Below, one piece after another: positions 1-8,871 of a DNA stretch of 64,000 nt; the first letter of the stretch is position 1; each line of letters starts with the position of its first letter. The stretch lies in contig JAAXHO010000284.1 in the NCBI GenBank assembly GCA_012270795.1, positions 6,786 to 70,785 on the forward strand, given 5' to 3'. Under the pieces are notes generated by a model. That model was given only the letters and a program-made list of their open reading frames with translations, searched no databases and was not told the DNA's origin. The translations under genes and the position numbers were made by a program. The DNA comes from Candidatus Poribacteria bacterium. GTDB taxonomy: Bacteria > Poribacteria > WGA-4E > WGA-3G.

Positions 1-74
1 ATTCCCCGGGTCGCTCCTACAACTCAAAATGTAGAATTAATTATATAATTCACCATAGATGCCAAACTTATGTT

Positions 75-920
75 TTAGATGAGGCGTGCAGGATTAATCA
101 CAAGTTGTGTCTCTGTAGCTCCATTGAATGCGTATGTGCTAAAAACTCCGTTTCCCAACATAATCATGGAAGCAACGCCGCCTGCTGCCTCAATTTGTGC
201 AACTGTTTCTATCACTCGTTTATCGCTCAACAATCTACTATCCACTGAAAATTGCTTTGCAACTGCAAAACATTCAGTAAATAGATCGGGATTTGACTGA
301 GTGCGTGCGAGTTTTTTCAGTATAGTTAATGCCGTATCTGCTGCACAGTTGATATGTTTCGTCTGTTCCTTGTTTCTGAGAACTTCGCTTGTGTGAATTG
401 GACTAAAATACCGAAAATAGATAGGTTGTTCGGGTATCGGCAACTTGTCTGCGACTAACGGTGCGCCTTCCTTCAACTTTACGAGGCATCCACCGTGGTA
501 TTGTGAACATACATCACCTAATCCGGTTCTGTTTTCAACCTCAGCTACATGGGCAATCATTGCAAGTTCTTTATTTTCCTTTTCTGTCCCCATCAACTTG
601 TTCAGTGCGTAGACTGTTGCAAGTGCAGCAGCACCACTCAAACCGAAACCACACCCCAAAGGTAATGGGGACGTTAAATCTACGACTACACCTGAAATGT
701 CTGTGTCCTGTATGAGTTGATGAACCACCGCGCGGACAGTTGGAAAATTGATGTCCTTGCCGTTGAAAAGTACCCTTGTTTGCCGTTGTTCAGAAACGGA
801 AACTTGGACACCTTCTTTGATAGTAAAACCCATGCCGAGAGAATGCATTCGTGCTGGGTCTGGGTGCGGGATGATTTTAAAAACACACGAAATGTTGCCA
901 GGGGCAAACGCACTTGCCAT
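75..920 (-). CDS. Pantoate kinase, archaeal type (GHMP superfamily)
   Basis: Predicted to phosphorylate pantoate in the archaeal-style route to coenzyme A. The protein starts MASAFAPGN, has the GHMP-kinase glycine/serine loop LPLGCGFGLSGAAALA near residue 90, and then AHVAEVENRTGLGDV and a C-terminal GGVASMIMLGNGVF motif; the motif order matches the COG1829 pantoate kinases rather than galactokinase or mevalonate kinase. An upstream in-frame GTG at 941 exists, but AGGAG lies four bases before the ATG at 920, so 920 is chosen (281 residues). It stands alone on the minus strand, upstream of a restriction-modification locus read the same way. Bacteria normally use PanC on free pantoate, so an archaeal-type kinase here suggests transfer or an alternative CoA route; no phosphopantothenate synthetase partner is visible in the window. 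Confidence 0.8.
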   Translation of the reverse strand: MASAFAPGNISCVFKIIPHPDPARMHSLGMGFTIKEGVQVSVSEQRQTRVLFNGKDINFPTVRAVVHQLIQDTDISGVVVDLTSPLPLGCGFGLSGAAALATVYALNKLMGTEKENKELAMIAHVAEVENRTGLGDVCSQYHGGCLVKLKEGAPLVADKLPIPEQPIYFRYFSPIHTSEVLRNKEQTKHINCAADTALTILKKLARTQSNPDLFTECFAVAKQFSVDSRLLSDKRVIETVAQIEAAGGVASMIMLGNGVFSTYAFNGATETQLVINPARLI

Positions 921-1002
921 ATTACTCCTTTCAATTGACACGCCTATAAATATAGTTTAGCGACAATTCACAACGAATTGAATCCAATTTCAAACTGGAA
1001 CG

Positions 1003-1836
1003 TTAGTAATTTTTGATAAATAATTCTTTGCCTATAGCAGCTGAATCTTTGCCGTAATTATTCATGCCGTATTGTAGTGACCATTCATGAATATCTGCAA
1101 AGTCAAACAACTTACGGATCATGGGGGAGTCGTCATAAGTAATAAGCCATTTATGACGACACTTTTTCATGTTTTCGGCAAACGTTTTATGATCAAATGA
1201 TGTGTGTAGTGAGCCTCTTGTACCGTATAACTTAGATTCAGTCGATTTCCAATAGGGTGGGTCAAGGAATATAAAGACATTGTTGTTCTCATCAAAAAGG
1301 TTTCTTGTGTAGTCCTCATTTGTTATTTTTACATCAGTGAGTGCCAACGAAGCAAGTTTGACACGTTCAATGGAGGAAAGTGTAAAACGTTTCTGATATG
1401 CACTTTGAGAATACCCCCCTGAATCTACTACGCCTGAAAAGGTAATGCGGTTCAAGATAAAAAATCGTACAGCGCGGTCAAATTCAGATAACATATCCTT
1501 ATCTTTACACAACAAATCTTTGTCCTTTGTCAGCTCCTTAAATAAGGTGCGACCGTCTTTAGTCTTACTATGTATTTTTGTTATTTCGTCTACGAGTTCA
1601 GTAACGTTATCTCTTACCTGTTTCCAAAAACAGTAAAGGTCATAGTTGAGATCGTTGATCCAATATGATTTTATGTTGTCTTTAAAAATGCTCCGGAGTG
1701 CAAGGTAAACAGAGCCGCCACCGACGAAGGGTTCTCTGAACTCGTCAATCCTTGTTGGAATAAGCGGAAGAATCTGTTTGATTGCCCTGGATTTTCCTCC
1801 TGGATATCGGAGGGGGGTTTTAATTTGTTTTACCAT
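1003..1836 (-). CDS. D12-class DNA adenine-N6 methyltransferase (type II R-M)
   Basis: Modification enzyme that methylates adenine at N6 in a specific site. The N-terminal TPLRYPGGK motif (residues 7-15) and FVGGGSVYLAL (37-47) form the AdoMet pocket, and the catalytic motif IV is DPPY at 192-195; this motif order is the D12 (Dam/DpnM/EcoRV-methylase) class. The ATG at 1836 is preferred to a TTG 12 bases earlier. The start lies inside the last 17 bases of the preceding nuclease gene, so translation is probably coupled. The length of 277 residues is normal for the class. The recognition sequence cannot be read from the protein. Expression from within the nuclease transcript is unusual because the protective methylase usually needs to be made first. 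Confidence 0.88.
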   Translation of the reverse strand: MVKQIKTPLRYPGGKSRAIKQILPLIPTRIDEFREPFVGGGSVYLALRSIFKDNIKSYWINDLNYDLYCFWKQVRDNVTELVDEITKIHSKTKDGRTLFKELTKDKDLLCKDKDMLSEFDRAVRFFILNRITFSGVVDSGGYSQSAYQKRFTLSSIERVKLASLALTDVKITNEDYTRNLFDENNNVFIFLDPPYWKSTESKLYGTRGSLHTSFDHKTFAENMKKCRHKWLITYDDSPMIRKLFDFADIHEWSLQYGMNNYGKDSAAIGKELFIKNY

Positions 1837-2974
1837 TGTTTTTTGCAATCAAAATTTGCAGGTTGTTTTCAGCAGCTTCTTGGTTCAGTAGTCTGATTGT
1901 TTTCTGCTTAGCTTGTTTGAATTCATTTAAATTACAAAAATTAGAAACAAGATCATCAGAGCAAGGGAGTTTTAGCTTTCCGATAAGGTTACCTGTCAGT
2001 TTTAGACGTGTGACGAATGGTACATTTATATTATTTCCGAACCCTACGTTTTCCATATTCTTAAATAGAATAAGTTTGAACAACCCATCCCTGATGTCAA
2101 CGTCAGATGGAAGTTTTCCTGTAGTCGTATTTTTAGACTCTTGAATGACTAATTGTTCATCTTGCCAATAAATTTCATCAGCAGACAAGTGGTATTCTCC
2201 ACCTAAATAATTTGAAATATAGAATACACCTTTAATCCCTTGGCTTAAAGACTCAAGTTCATGTTCGGTCACAACTTCTCTATGAACAGCACCTAATGAT
2301 CTGGGTAAGGTTTCCTTTTTAAATGCATCAATTGAAAAATGATTATCAACCTTAAATTTTTCAAGCATATCCAAGTGATTTTTAGGTTTGTGCATCGTAA
2401 CGTTTTTCTCCCGAGAAATTTTTTGATAACTTGCAACTGCATTGAGATAGACTTTCTCAAAATCCATTTTAAAATGGCGAGTATTCCAGTGCAACGCAGT
2501 TGCTTGGTATTTACTAATCTCAAACAATTTCTCTTGCACATATTCAGCATTTAAACGTTGATTGGTGATTTTGTCCTTCTTCTTTGGATTTCTTTGGTTT
2601 ATATCCGCATCTTCATACCAGCCCAAAATTATATAGACGTTGATGAGGTTCATCCATGACAATGTGATTGCGTTAATTCTATCATTTTCCCCATCTTTGC
2701 CTTCATCTTTGATAATTGGAATAATTGTGACTCTTTTAGCATTAGAGGAAAAGGTATTGTATATGTCCCGATACGGATATGTACGCGTTCGTTTTGGCGT
2801 AACCCATTTTGAATATGCTATATAGTTCCCAGGTATTCCTAAGCCGATCAAACCGGACTTTTGAACAGTATTAACGTTAAAACCATCGAAATCATAAATC
2901 TTTAATTTCTCCTTATGCATAAATGTTGTGTATTTAACATCTGGCACGAAACCTGTTAGAGAATACCTATTCAT
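1820..2974 (-). CDS. Putative type II restriction endonuclease
   Basis: A 384-residue protein with no family I can name. It overlaps the D12 methylase by 17 bases, which is the classic position of a cognate restriction enzyme. Residues 260-282 read as a PD-(D/E)XK core: acidic D266/E267 at the end of a helix, a hydrophobic strand, then IQESKN with E279 and K281 as the E-x-K pair. The ATG at 2974 is used instead of an earlier in-frame start at 3034 because TTGGAG lies six bases upstream. The function is inferred from neighbourhood and the E-x-K motif. An alternative is a Mrr- or HNH-free effector of unknown specificity. Low-complexity lysine and asparagine stretches around 125-140 fit the AT-rich composition of mobile R-M genes. 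Confidence 0.6.
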   Translation of the reverse strand: MNRYSLTGFVPDVKYTTFMHKEKLKIYDFDGFNVNTVQKSGLIGLGIPGNYIAYSKWVTPKRTRTYPYRDIYNTFSSNAKRVTIIPIIKDEGKDGENDRINAITLSWMNLINVYIILGWYEDADINQRNPKKKDKITNQRLNAEYVQEKLFEISKYQATALHWNTRHFKMDFEKVYLNAVASYQKISREKNVTMHKPKNHLDMLEKFKVDNHFSIDAFKKETLPRSLGAVHREVVTEHELESLSQGIKGVFYISNYLGGEYHLSADEIYWQDEQLVIQESKNTTTGKLPSDVDIRDGLFKLILFKNMENVGFGNNINVPFVTRLKLTGNLIGKLKLPCSDDLVSNFCNLNEFKQAKQKTIRLLNQEAAENNLQILIAKNNGKTN

Positions 2975-3047
2975 TATCTGCTCCAATTTGATAATACATC
3001 TAATATGAAAATTAATTAATACGATATTTATCAAAATTCTTTAGATT

Positions 3048-3215
3048 TCAATATTTATCAATGTTTAGCTGGAATTTGTTCATGAAAATGCTCGTTGAGA
3101 TCAAAAAAGTATTACTTTTTTCGGTAGAGAAAAGTTTGGGATAAAGTCGTAATTCTCCATCTTTGATTGGATTTTCTATTACTTCATTTGAAACATCGAA
3201 AAGGTGATTAATCAC
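3048..3215 (-). CDS. Small ORF (55 aa) upstream of the restriction gene
   Basis: An open frame beginning GTG at 3215 and ending TGA at 3048-3050. AGGAG sits seven bases before the GTG, which is a good ribosome binding site in a region with few others. The product begins MINHLFDVSNEVIENP and has no motif I recognise; it is not an obvious helix-turn-helix controller protein. It lies 74 bases upstream of the restriction endonuclease start and could be a leader, a controller or a remnant of a longer gene. The call rests on the ribosome binding site and position alone. Confidence 0.33.
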   Translation of the reverse strand: MINHLFDVSNEVIENPIKDGELRLYPKLFSTEKSNTFLISTSIFMNKFQLNIDKY

Positions 3216-3284
3216 TTGTTATCTCCTAATTTCGGATCTGAAGTTAGACAAATATACGTGATGAATTAGTCATGTCTAAAAGGC

Positions 3285-3881
3285 CTATCGCAGATTGGGC
3301 CGGGATATATCTGTAAAACGGACACGTCTATAGATATGACTCAAAGGTAGTTCGCAGCGAATTGAATTCAGTGGTAGTATATCCGCGAGATTCTGAAATT
3401 CGATAGCCCTCCACAACGTTCCTAACCGCAAATGGCGTTCAACGTTTACTCTATCTTGCGAAATAAGGATGTATTCTTGTAAGGACTCAATCTGCTTATA
3501 TGACTCAAATTTCTTCCCTTTGTCATAAGCTGCAGTTGATGGAGAAAGTATTTCTATAACAACAGTTGGATTGAGGAGCGTATCAAACGCATCATCTTCA
3601 AAACGGGGTTCATCACAAACAACCACAATATCGGGATAAAAGTAAGACGTTATCGGGTTTGCCTTCACACGCATTTCCCGGGTGTAGACCTCACAATCCC
3701 GGTCCACCAACTGGTTATAAAGTCCATTAAATGTATTTCCTGTGATAAGATTATGCGCGCGACTGGCACCGGACATCGCGAGTATCTGTCCGCTGAGATA
3801 TTCATTTTTGAAGGGTGCTTTACGTTCCCAAGCGAGGTATTCCTCGGGTGTCAGGTGGGTTTGCACAGCAATAGTTGTCAT
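3285..3881 (-). CDS. Uma2 family (DUF820) putative nuclease
   Basis: The protein opens LTPEEYLAWERKAPFKNEYLSGQILAMSGA-like, followed by the family core: PDIVVVCDEP, VVIEILSPSTAAYDKGKKFESYKQI and LQEYILISQ. This is the Uma2/DUF820 fold of the PD-(D/E)XK superfamily, very common as multicopy genes in cyanobacteria and other environmental bacteria. The catalytic set would be the aspartate of PDIVV and the E-x-L-S stretch. The cellular role is not established. The ATG at 3881 is chosen over an upstream in-frame start because GGGAG precedes it by seven bases; this gives 198 residues, typical for the family. It is transcribed after the sulfatase pair but has its own ribosome binding site. Confidence 0.85.
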   Translation of the reverse strand: MTTIAVQTHLTPEEYLAWERKAPFKNEYLSGQILAMSGASRAHNLITGNTFNGLYNQLVDRDCEVYTREMRVKANPITSYFYPDIVVVCDEPRFEDDAFDTLLNPTVVIEILSPSTAAYDKGKKFESYKQIESLQEYILISQDRVNVERHLRLGTLWRAIEFQNLADILPLNSIRCELPLSHIYRRVRFTDISRPNLR

Positions 3882-3960
3882 GGTATTCTCCCTAATAGAA
3901 AGTTTATGCGACATTGTTCATCAAAGGCATTTGTCCTAATGAATCAACAAAACCTGTTTT

Positions 3961-5508
3961 CTATCTATTTCGTCTATCTTGTAGACGGTTTTGGTTTCTG
4001 ATTTTGAAGGCATCTTCACCATACACTCCATCTCCGATTTTTGCTGCCTGTCCTCCACCTGTAACAGCAAATCTTGAACCGTCTAAACGTGGGATGACGT
4101 AGCGTTCAAACCATGCTCCCATCTGTTGACGCATATCGCTAATCAGTGCTCTTTGAGATTTTTCGTATATCAGGTTTTTCCGTTCATCAGGGTCTTTCAC
4201 TAAGTCGTATAGTTCATGCGGACCGTAAGGGTAACGATGAACATATTTCCACTCTTGCGTGCGTATCATACGGACAGGACCATATTCATCAAAGACAACG
4301 ACGCGATCTTGTGCATCGTTTGTTTTCCTATTGAGTGCTGGGACGAAACTTCTACCGGGTGACAGATCGTCATTTGGGTCGGGTAACCCGAGATAATCCA
4401 GCAGTGTGGGCATGAAATCGTATTGACTTACCATTGCTTCACTGGTGCGTCCCTCTGGAATTCTACCCGGATGGCTCATGATAAAGGGAACTTTCACCGA
4501 GTTTTCATACATGTTCAGCGGGAACGTGCCGTTGCCTTTATGCCAAAATCCGTGATGTCCACATGAATAACCGTTATCACTACTAAAGACAACAAGGGTA
4601 TTTTCTCGGATACCTAATTCAGCAAGTCGTTCTAAAATGCGTCCGACGTTGAGATCCATTGCTGTGATTGCAGCGAAATACCCCTTTAATGATGCGCGAT
4701 TGCCCATGTGTTGTGCTGTTCCTCTTCCTGCCCACGGGTGTAATGCTTCTTGCGGGCATGTCTTGAATGGGCAATCATCATAAGAATCTACGATGTCTTG
4801 TGGGTGTCCGTTAAACGGCGTATGTGGCGCGTTGTAGTTGACGCTAAGATAGAAAGGGCCCTCTTTATTTGCAGAAATGAAGTTTAGTGCGTTATCGGTG
4901 ATAACATCTGTGAGATAGCCGGGTTGCATCTCCACCTTACCATCTCTAATCATGTTGGCGTTGTTATATTTGCTTCCGCCTAAGGGTAATGCGAACCAGT
5001 GACTAAATCCGTGTTGTGGCGTTAAACTATCACCGAGATGCCACTTGCCACTTAGACCGACGGTGTAATTGTTTTTAGCAAGAACATCGGAATAGCAGGT
5101 CAATCCTTCAAGATAACGTTCAGCGTTGGGGGGCATGCTGCCATCTCGGCAAAAATCATGCACCCCGTGTGCTGATGGGATACGACCTGTCATCAGGCTT
5201 GCACGTGCGGGTGAACACACGGGGGTTGTGCAGAAAAAATTGGGAAGACGTGTCCCTTCTGATGCAAGTTGGTCGATAAAAGGTGTGCGGACCTCATCGT
5301 TGCCACAGCAACCTGCTGCCCAAGGGCCCTGGTCGTCTGTCAAAATAAAAATCACATTTGGTTGGTTTTGCATTTGATTTTCTCCTGTTTTTTCTGCACC
5401 AAGTAATACCGTTGGCGTGAAGGCTGCAGCGGCAGCACCTGTGCCGATGTTTTTCAAAAAACTTCTTCTTGAAATATTTGCGCTCTGGGATTTATTCTGA
5501 TCTGCCAT
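3961..5508 (-). CDS. Sulfatase with Tat signal peptide
   Basis: Hydrolyses sulfate esters, probably on polysaccharides, after export. The N terminus carries a twin-arginine signal (SRRSFLKNIG at 13-22, then an alanine-rich stretch), so the folded enzyme would cross the membrane by Tat. The mature domain has the metal ligands D58/D59 in ILTDDQG and the formylglycine site CSPAR at 98-102 within VCSPARASLMTGR, the C-type sequence that an FGE or anaerobic maturase converts. The ATG at 5508 follows GGAGGAAGG. At 515 residues it matches the family. It is a close paralogue of the next gene upstream; the two are nearly colinear from the first catalytic strand on. No maturase is present in the window. 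Confidence 0.92.
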   Translation of the reverse strand: MADQNKSQSANISRRSFLKNIGTGAAAAAFTPTVLLGAEKTGENQMQNQPNVIFILTDDQGPWAAGCCGNDEVRTPFIDQLASEGTRLPNFFCTTPVCSPARASLMTGRIPSAHGVHDFCRDGSMPPNAERYLEGLTCYSDVLAKNNYTVGLSGKWHLGDSLTPQHGFSHWFALPLGGSKYNNANMIRDGKVEMQPGYLTDVITDNALNFISANKEGPFYLSVNYNAPHTPFNGHPQDIVDSYDDCPFKTCPQEALHPWAGRGTAQHMGNRASLKGYFAAITAMDLNVGRILERLAELGIRENTLVVFSSDNGYSCGHHGFWHKGNGTFPLNMYENSVKVPFIMSHPGRIPEGRTSEAMVSQYDFMPTLLDYLGLPDPNDDLSPGRSFVPALNRKTNDAQDRVVVFDEYGPVRMIRTQEWKYVHRYPYGPHELYDLVKDPDERKNLIYEKSQRALISDMRQQMGAWFERYVIPRLDGSRFAVTGGGQAAKIGDGVYGEDAFKIRNQNRLQDRRNR

Positions 5509-5553
5509 GCCTTCCTCCATTTGATATTACCAAATCAACAATGAATAGGTCAA

Positions 5554-6957
5554 CTACACATTACGTCGGGGTGGAGCGTATCTTGGATGGAACGAATCTT
5601 CGCCATAATTCCCATCACCTAATTTTGCTGCTTGTCCGCCGCCTGTCACCGAACATCTTGCCCCATCCAATTCTGGCACGACATACCGCTCAAACCATGT
5701 GCCCATCTGTTGACGCATTTTGCTTATCAGTGCGTTATGCTCGTTATTATCAATCAGATTATTGCGTTCTTTTCGGTCCTTTTTCAAGTTATAGAGTTCG
5801 TGCGGACCGTAGGGATAGCGATGCACATATTTCCACTCTTGTGTGCGAATCATGCGAACAGGTCCGTATTCATCAAAAACAACGATCTCATCTTGCGCAT
5901 CGTTTGTTTCTCCCGTAAGTGCGGGGACGAAACTTTTACCTGGCGACATATCATCATTTGGATCGGGTAAACCGAGATAGTCCAGTAGTGTCGGCATGAA
6001 ATCGTATTGACTGACCATTGCCTCACTGACACGTCCTTCGGGAATCCTACCGGGCTGGCTGATGACAAAGGGAACTTTGACCGAATTCTCATACATATTG
6101 AGTGGGAACGTGCCGTTGCCTTTGTGCCAAAATCCGTTGTGTCCGCAGGAATAGCCGTTATCACTGCTAAAGACAACAAGGGTGTTTTCTCGGATACCTA
6201 ATTCAGCAAGTCGATCTAAGATGCGTCCGACGTTGAGATCAAGTGCAGTTATCGCAGCGTAATAACCTTTCAACGATTCACGATTCCCCATGTGTGCTGC
6301 TGCGCCTTGCACCGCCCACGGATGTAACGCCTCTTGTGGACATGTCTTGAACGGGCAATCATCATAAGAGTCTACGATGTCTTGTGGGTGTCCATTAAAT
6401 GGGGTATGCGGTGCGTTGTAGTTAACGCTGAGATAGAAAGGTCCATCTTTATTAGCAGAGATAAAGTCTAACGCATCATCTGTAATGATATCGGTGAGAT
6501 AACCGGGCTGCATCTCTACCTTCCCATCACGAATCATGTTTGCATCGTTGTATTTGCTGCCGCCTGTGGGTAAAGCAAACCAGTGGCTGAATCCGTGCTG
6601 GGGTGTCAGGCTATCACCGAGATGCCACTTACCGCTTAATCCAACGGTGTAATTGTTTTCTGCAAGTACATCGCTATAGCAGGTTAATCCTTCAAGGTAT
6701 CGTGAGGGGTCGGGTGGCATGTTTCCATCGCGAATCCAGTCGTGGACACCGTGTGCTGAGGGGATTCGTCCGGTCATAAGGCTTGCGCGTGCGGGTGAAC
6801 ACACAGGACTCGTGCAGAAGAAATTTGGAAAGCGTGTGCCTTCGGCGGCGAGTTGGTCAATATAGGGTGTGCGGAGTTCGTCGTTACCACTACAACCCAT
6901 TGCCCAAGGGCCTTGGTCGTCTGTTAGAACAAATATGATATTTGGTTTGTTTTCCAT
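5554..6957 (-). CDS. Sulfatase, paralogue lacking a signal peptide
   Basis: Second sulfatase of the tandem pair, 467 residues. It begins directly at MENKPNIIFVLTDDQG, which corresponds to about residue 46 of its neighbour, so it has the catalytic domain (metal ligands D13/D14, formylglycine site CSPAR from C53) but no Tat or Sec signal. GGAG nine bases before the ATG at 6957 supports this start, and the upstream sequence does not encode a shifted signal. It is therefore predicted to be cytoplasmic, which would suit imported sulfated oligosaccharides, or to be an exported enzyme that lost its leader. The intergenic gap to the Tat copy is only 45 bases, consistent with a tandem duplication and shared transcript. 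Confidence 0.9.
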   Translation of the reverse strand: MENKPNIIFVLTDDQGPWAMGCSGNDELRTPYIDQLAAEGTRFPNFFCTSPVCSPARASLMTGRIPSAHGVHDWIRDGNMPPDPSRYLEGLTCYSDVLAENNYTVGLSGKWHLGDSLTPQHGFSHWFALPTGGSKYNDANMIRDGKVEMQPGYLTDIITDDALDFISANKDGPFYLSVNYNAPHTPFNGHPQDIVDSYDDCPFKTCPQEALHPWAVQGAAAHMGNRESLKGYYAAITALDLNVGRILDRLAELGIRENTLVVFSSDNGYSCGHNGFWHKGNGTFPLNMYENSVKVPFVISQPGRIPEGRVSEAMVSQYDFMPTLLDYLGLPDPNDDMSPGKSFVPALTGETNDAQDEIVVFDEYGPVRMIRTQEWKYVHRYPYGPHELYNLKKDRKERNNLIDNNEHNALISKMRQQMGTWFERYVVPELDGARCSVTGGGQAAKLGDGNYGEDSFHPRYAPPRRNV

Positions 6958-6997
6958 GTTGAATTCTCCATTTTAGTTGGTAAATTATTGTCGTAGT

Positions 6998-7606
6998 TTA
7001 TATTTGCTTATTCGCTTGCAATTCTTCAAGGAGACGAACGATTTCTCGATAGCATTTGTCAAACGAATCTGCCTGCCGTGCTTGTTCGAAGTCAAAGAGT
7101 ACTGCGAGTGCGGGTTGGTCGCGTGTTTCACTATAAGTTTCGTTATTTTCCGTTCGTCGATCCAACCACTCTTTTGCCCCGCGGATTTCCTCTGGGTTGT
7201 TTGGTGGAGTAATATCGCTTTTTAGTCCTCTTCTTCCACGAAGTGACTCCGCTGATGAAATGAACCATGTTTCAAACTCGTGTTTGGCAAGAACAACAGC
7301 AATCGGTAAATTGTTGCGTACTTGTGATGCTCGATTTAGTAGTGCTGGACCTAATTGTGCTGGACAGTCATCGTCACTGTCAAGGAGAATAAATATTGCT
7401 CCCCTCCCTCTAATTTTCTGGGCAGCTAATTCTACTTTTCGCTCAAGTTCACCTGCTTTAACAACCAAATTTCTTGGTGCTCGGATTGGACGCTCAACAA
7501 TAATTGGCATTTCAGGATAGAGATCCCACGCAATACGTCGAATCAATACAGGGACAGCTTCCATTTCGCCATATCCCTCAACAATACAACTGATTTTCAC
7601 TGTCAT
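6998..7606 (-). CDS. DUF4276 family TOPRIM-like protein
   Basis: The protein starts with MTVKISCIVEGYGEMEAVP, the EG-x-x-E opening of TOPRIM-like folds, and carries the acidic DSDDD motif after a hydrophobic strand (IFILLDSDDD) plus an HEFETWF motif; together these mark DUF4276. TOPRIM acidic residues bind magnesium in nucleases such as OLD. The ATG at 7606 overlaps the stop of the ATPase gene as TGATG, so the two are translationally coupled; an ATG nine bases earlier is an alternative. ATPase plus TOPRIM/RloB-like partners are a recurring anti-phage or abortive-infection arrangement (OLD, PARIS and AbiL are analogous). Nuclease activity is inferred. Confidence 0.75.
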   Translation of the reverse strand: MTVKISCIVEGYGEMEAVPVLIRRIAWDLYPEMPIIVERPIRAPRNLVVKAGELERKVELAAQKIRGRGAIFILLDSDDDCPAQLGPALLNRASQVRNNLPIAVVLAKHEFETWFISSAESLRGRRGLKSDITPPNNPEEIRGAKEWLDRRTENNETYSETRDQPALAVLFDFEQARQADSFDKCYREIVRLLEELQANKQI

Positions 7607-8853
7607 CAGTTCCATTCCATGTTCTTTGGTTTATTAGAATTTTCATTCTTTTTATCAGAAAGAATGAATGGTTTAGTTTTTGCGGCAGCAGCCACAGATG
7701 CTGGGTCAGGTTGTAATTGATCAAGACGTAGAAGTTCACCAGTTGTAAACAATTTATCTTTGATCACAGACCGGCATGCATCATCTACAGGTGCAATTGC
7801 AGTAGTTCCGTCATGTGCTTCAACTGCGAGAATAGACTCTATATCAATGTCCTTATTATCCAGCAGATCCGGACTGTGACTGGTAATAATAACCTGTGTC
7901 CTATGAGCGGCATCCTGAAGTGCATCAAGCAACACGCCAGCAGACGCAGGATGAAGGGCAAGTTCTGGTTCTTCTATTCCTACAAGTTTTATGCGATTTT
8001 CAACGTCAGGATTATCCTGAAAAAGTGCTACGAGAATCCCCAATGCGCGTAGTGTCCCATCAGACATATCGTTTGCATAATATTTCCAGACATAATCACC
8101 ATCTGCGACCTTCTGCAAAAAAACTATTGTCTCTCTATTTCCAAGTATTTTGACCTTAACTTCACGTATTCCGGGTGTAACTATTCCAAGATATTCCTCA
8201 ACGCGTGTTTTAACGGGTTGAGAAAGGTTGGCAAAAACACTTGTAATATTGCTGCCATTTCGATTTAGTATATTACCAGAATCTGGCACTTGAGGATCTC
8301 GAATTTTCTCGGGATTGAGATTATAAAACTCCATCCGTGAAAATGCATCGTAGACTGGTTGAAATTCAGGTAGACCTGATACGTTTACTAAGTATAGTCG
8401 ATCTTTTGTAGCCGCTGGAGTTACTTTAACACTTGAATCTTTAACTATTCCACTTTCAACTCTATAATATGCGTCTGATATACATGATTGTTTGTTTTGA
8501 ACGTGACAAACTTCGTTCTGTACCTCAAAATGCTTGCCAGGGGCAAATTTAAAACGGAAAGCATAATACCCTGAAGAACCGTCAGTTAAAACAAAATTCA
8601 GTCTTATACTTAGATTGTTTGGGCGTCTCCGAACCTGTCGGCGGATACCGTTATACCCACCACGATCACGAATTGCGTGTTCAAGGGAGTAATTCAGCGC
8701 ATCAGAAACAAAACGTAGTGCATCAAGGAAATTGCTTTTCCCTGACCCATTACGACCCACAAGGAACGTCAAAGGCTGCAACTGCACATCACATGCCGCA
8801 ATGCTTTTGTAGTTTTTTAGAATGACTCTTTTAATAAACGTTGAATCTTGCAT
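7606..8853 (-). CDS. AAA family ATPase, RecF/OLD-like
   Basis: An SMC/RecF-type ATPase of 415 residues. It opens with the FIKRVILKNYKSI strand typical of AAA_15/AAA_21 proteins, has the Walker A loop GRNGSGKS at 33-40, a signature-like SDGTLRALG stretch, Walker B as GIEEPELALHP, and a C-terminal ITSHSPDLL sensor. These motifs define the OLD/RecF ABC-ATPase group. A TTG 12 bases upstream is an alternative to the ATG at 8853. It overlaps the DUF4276 gene by one base, so the two proteins likely act together as a sensor ATPase and an effector. The defence role is an inference from architecture; no phage-related gene lies next to it. Confidence 0.82.
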   Translation of the reverse strand: MQDSTFIKRVILKNYKSIAACDVQLQPLTFLVGRNGSGKSNFLDALRFVSDALNYSLEHAIRDRGGYNGIRRQVRRRPNNLSIRLNFVLTDGSSGYYAFRFKFAPGKHFEVQNEVCHVQNKQSCISDAYYRVESGIVKDSSVKVTPAATKDRLYLVNVSGLPEFQPVYDAFSRMEFYNLNPEKIRDPQVPDSGNILNRNGSNITSVFANLSQPVKTRVEEYLGIVTPGIREVKVKILGNRETIVFLQKVADGDYVWKYYANDMSDGTLRALGILVALFQDNPDVENRIKLVGIEEPELALHPASAGVLLDALQDAAHRTQVIITSHSPDLLDNKDIDIESILAVEAHDGTTAIAPVDDACRSVIKDKLFTTGELLRLDQLQPDPASVAAAAKTKPFILSDKKNENSNKPKNMEWN

Positions 8854-8871
8854 CTCAATATCCAAACCTTG

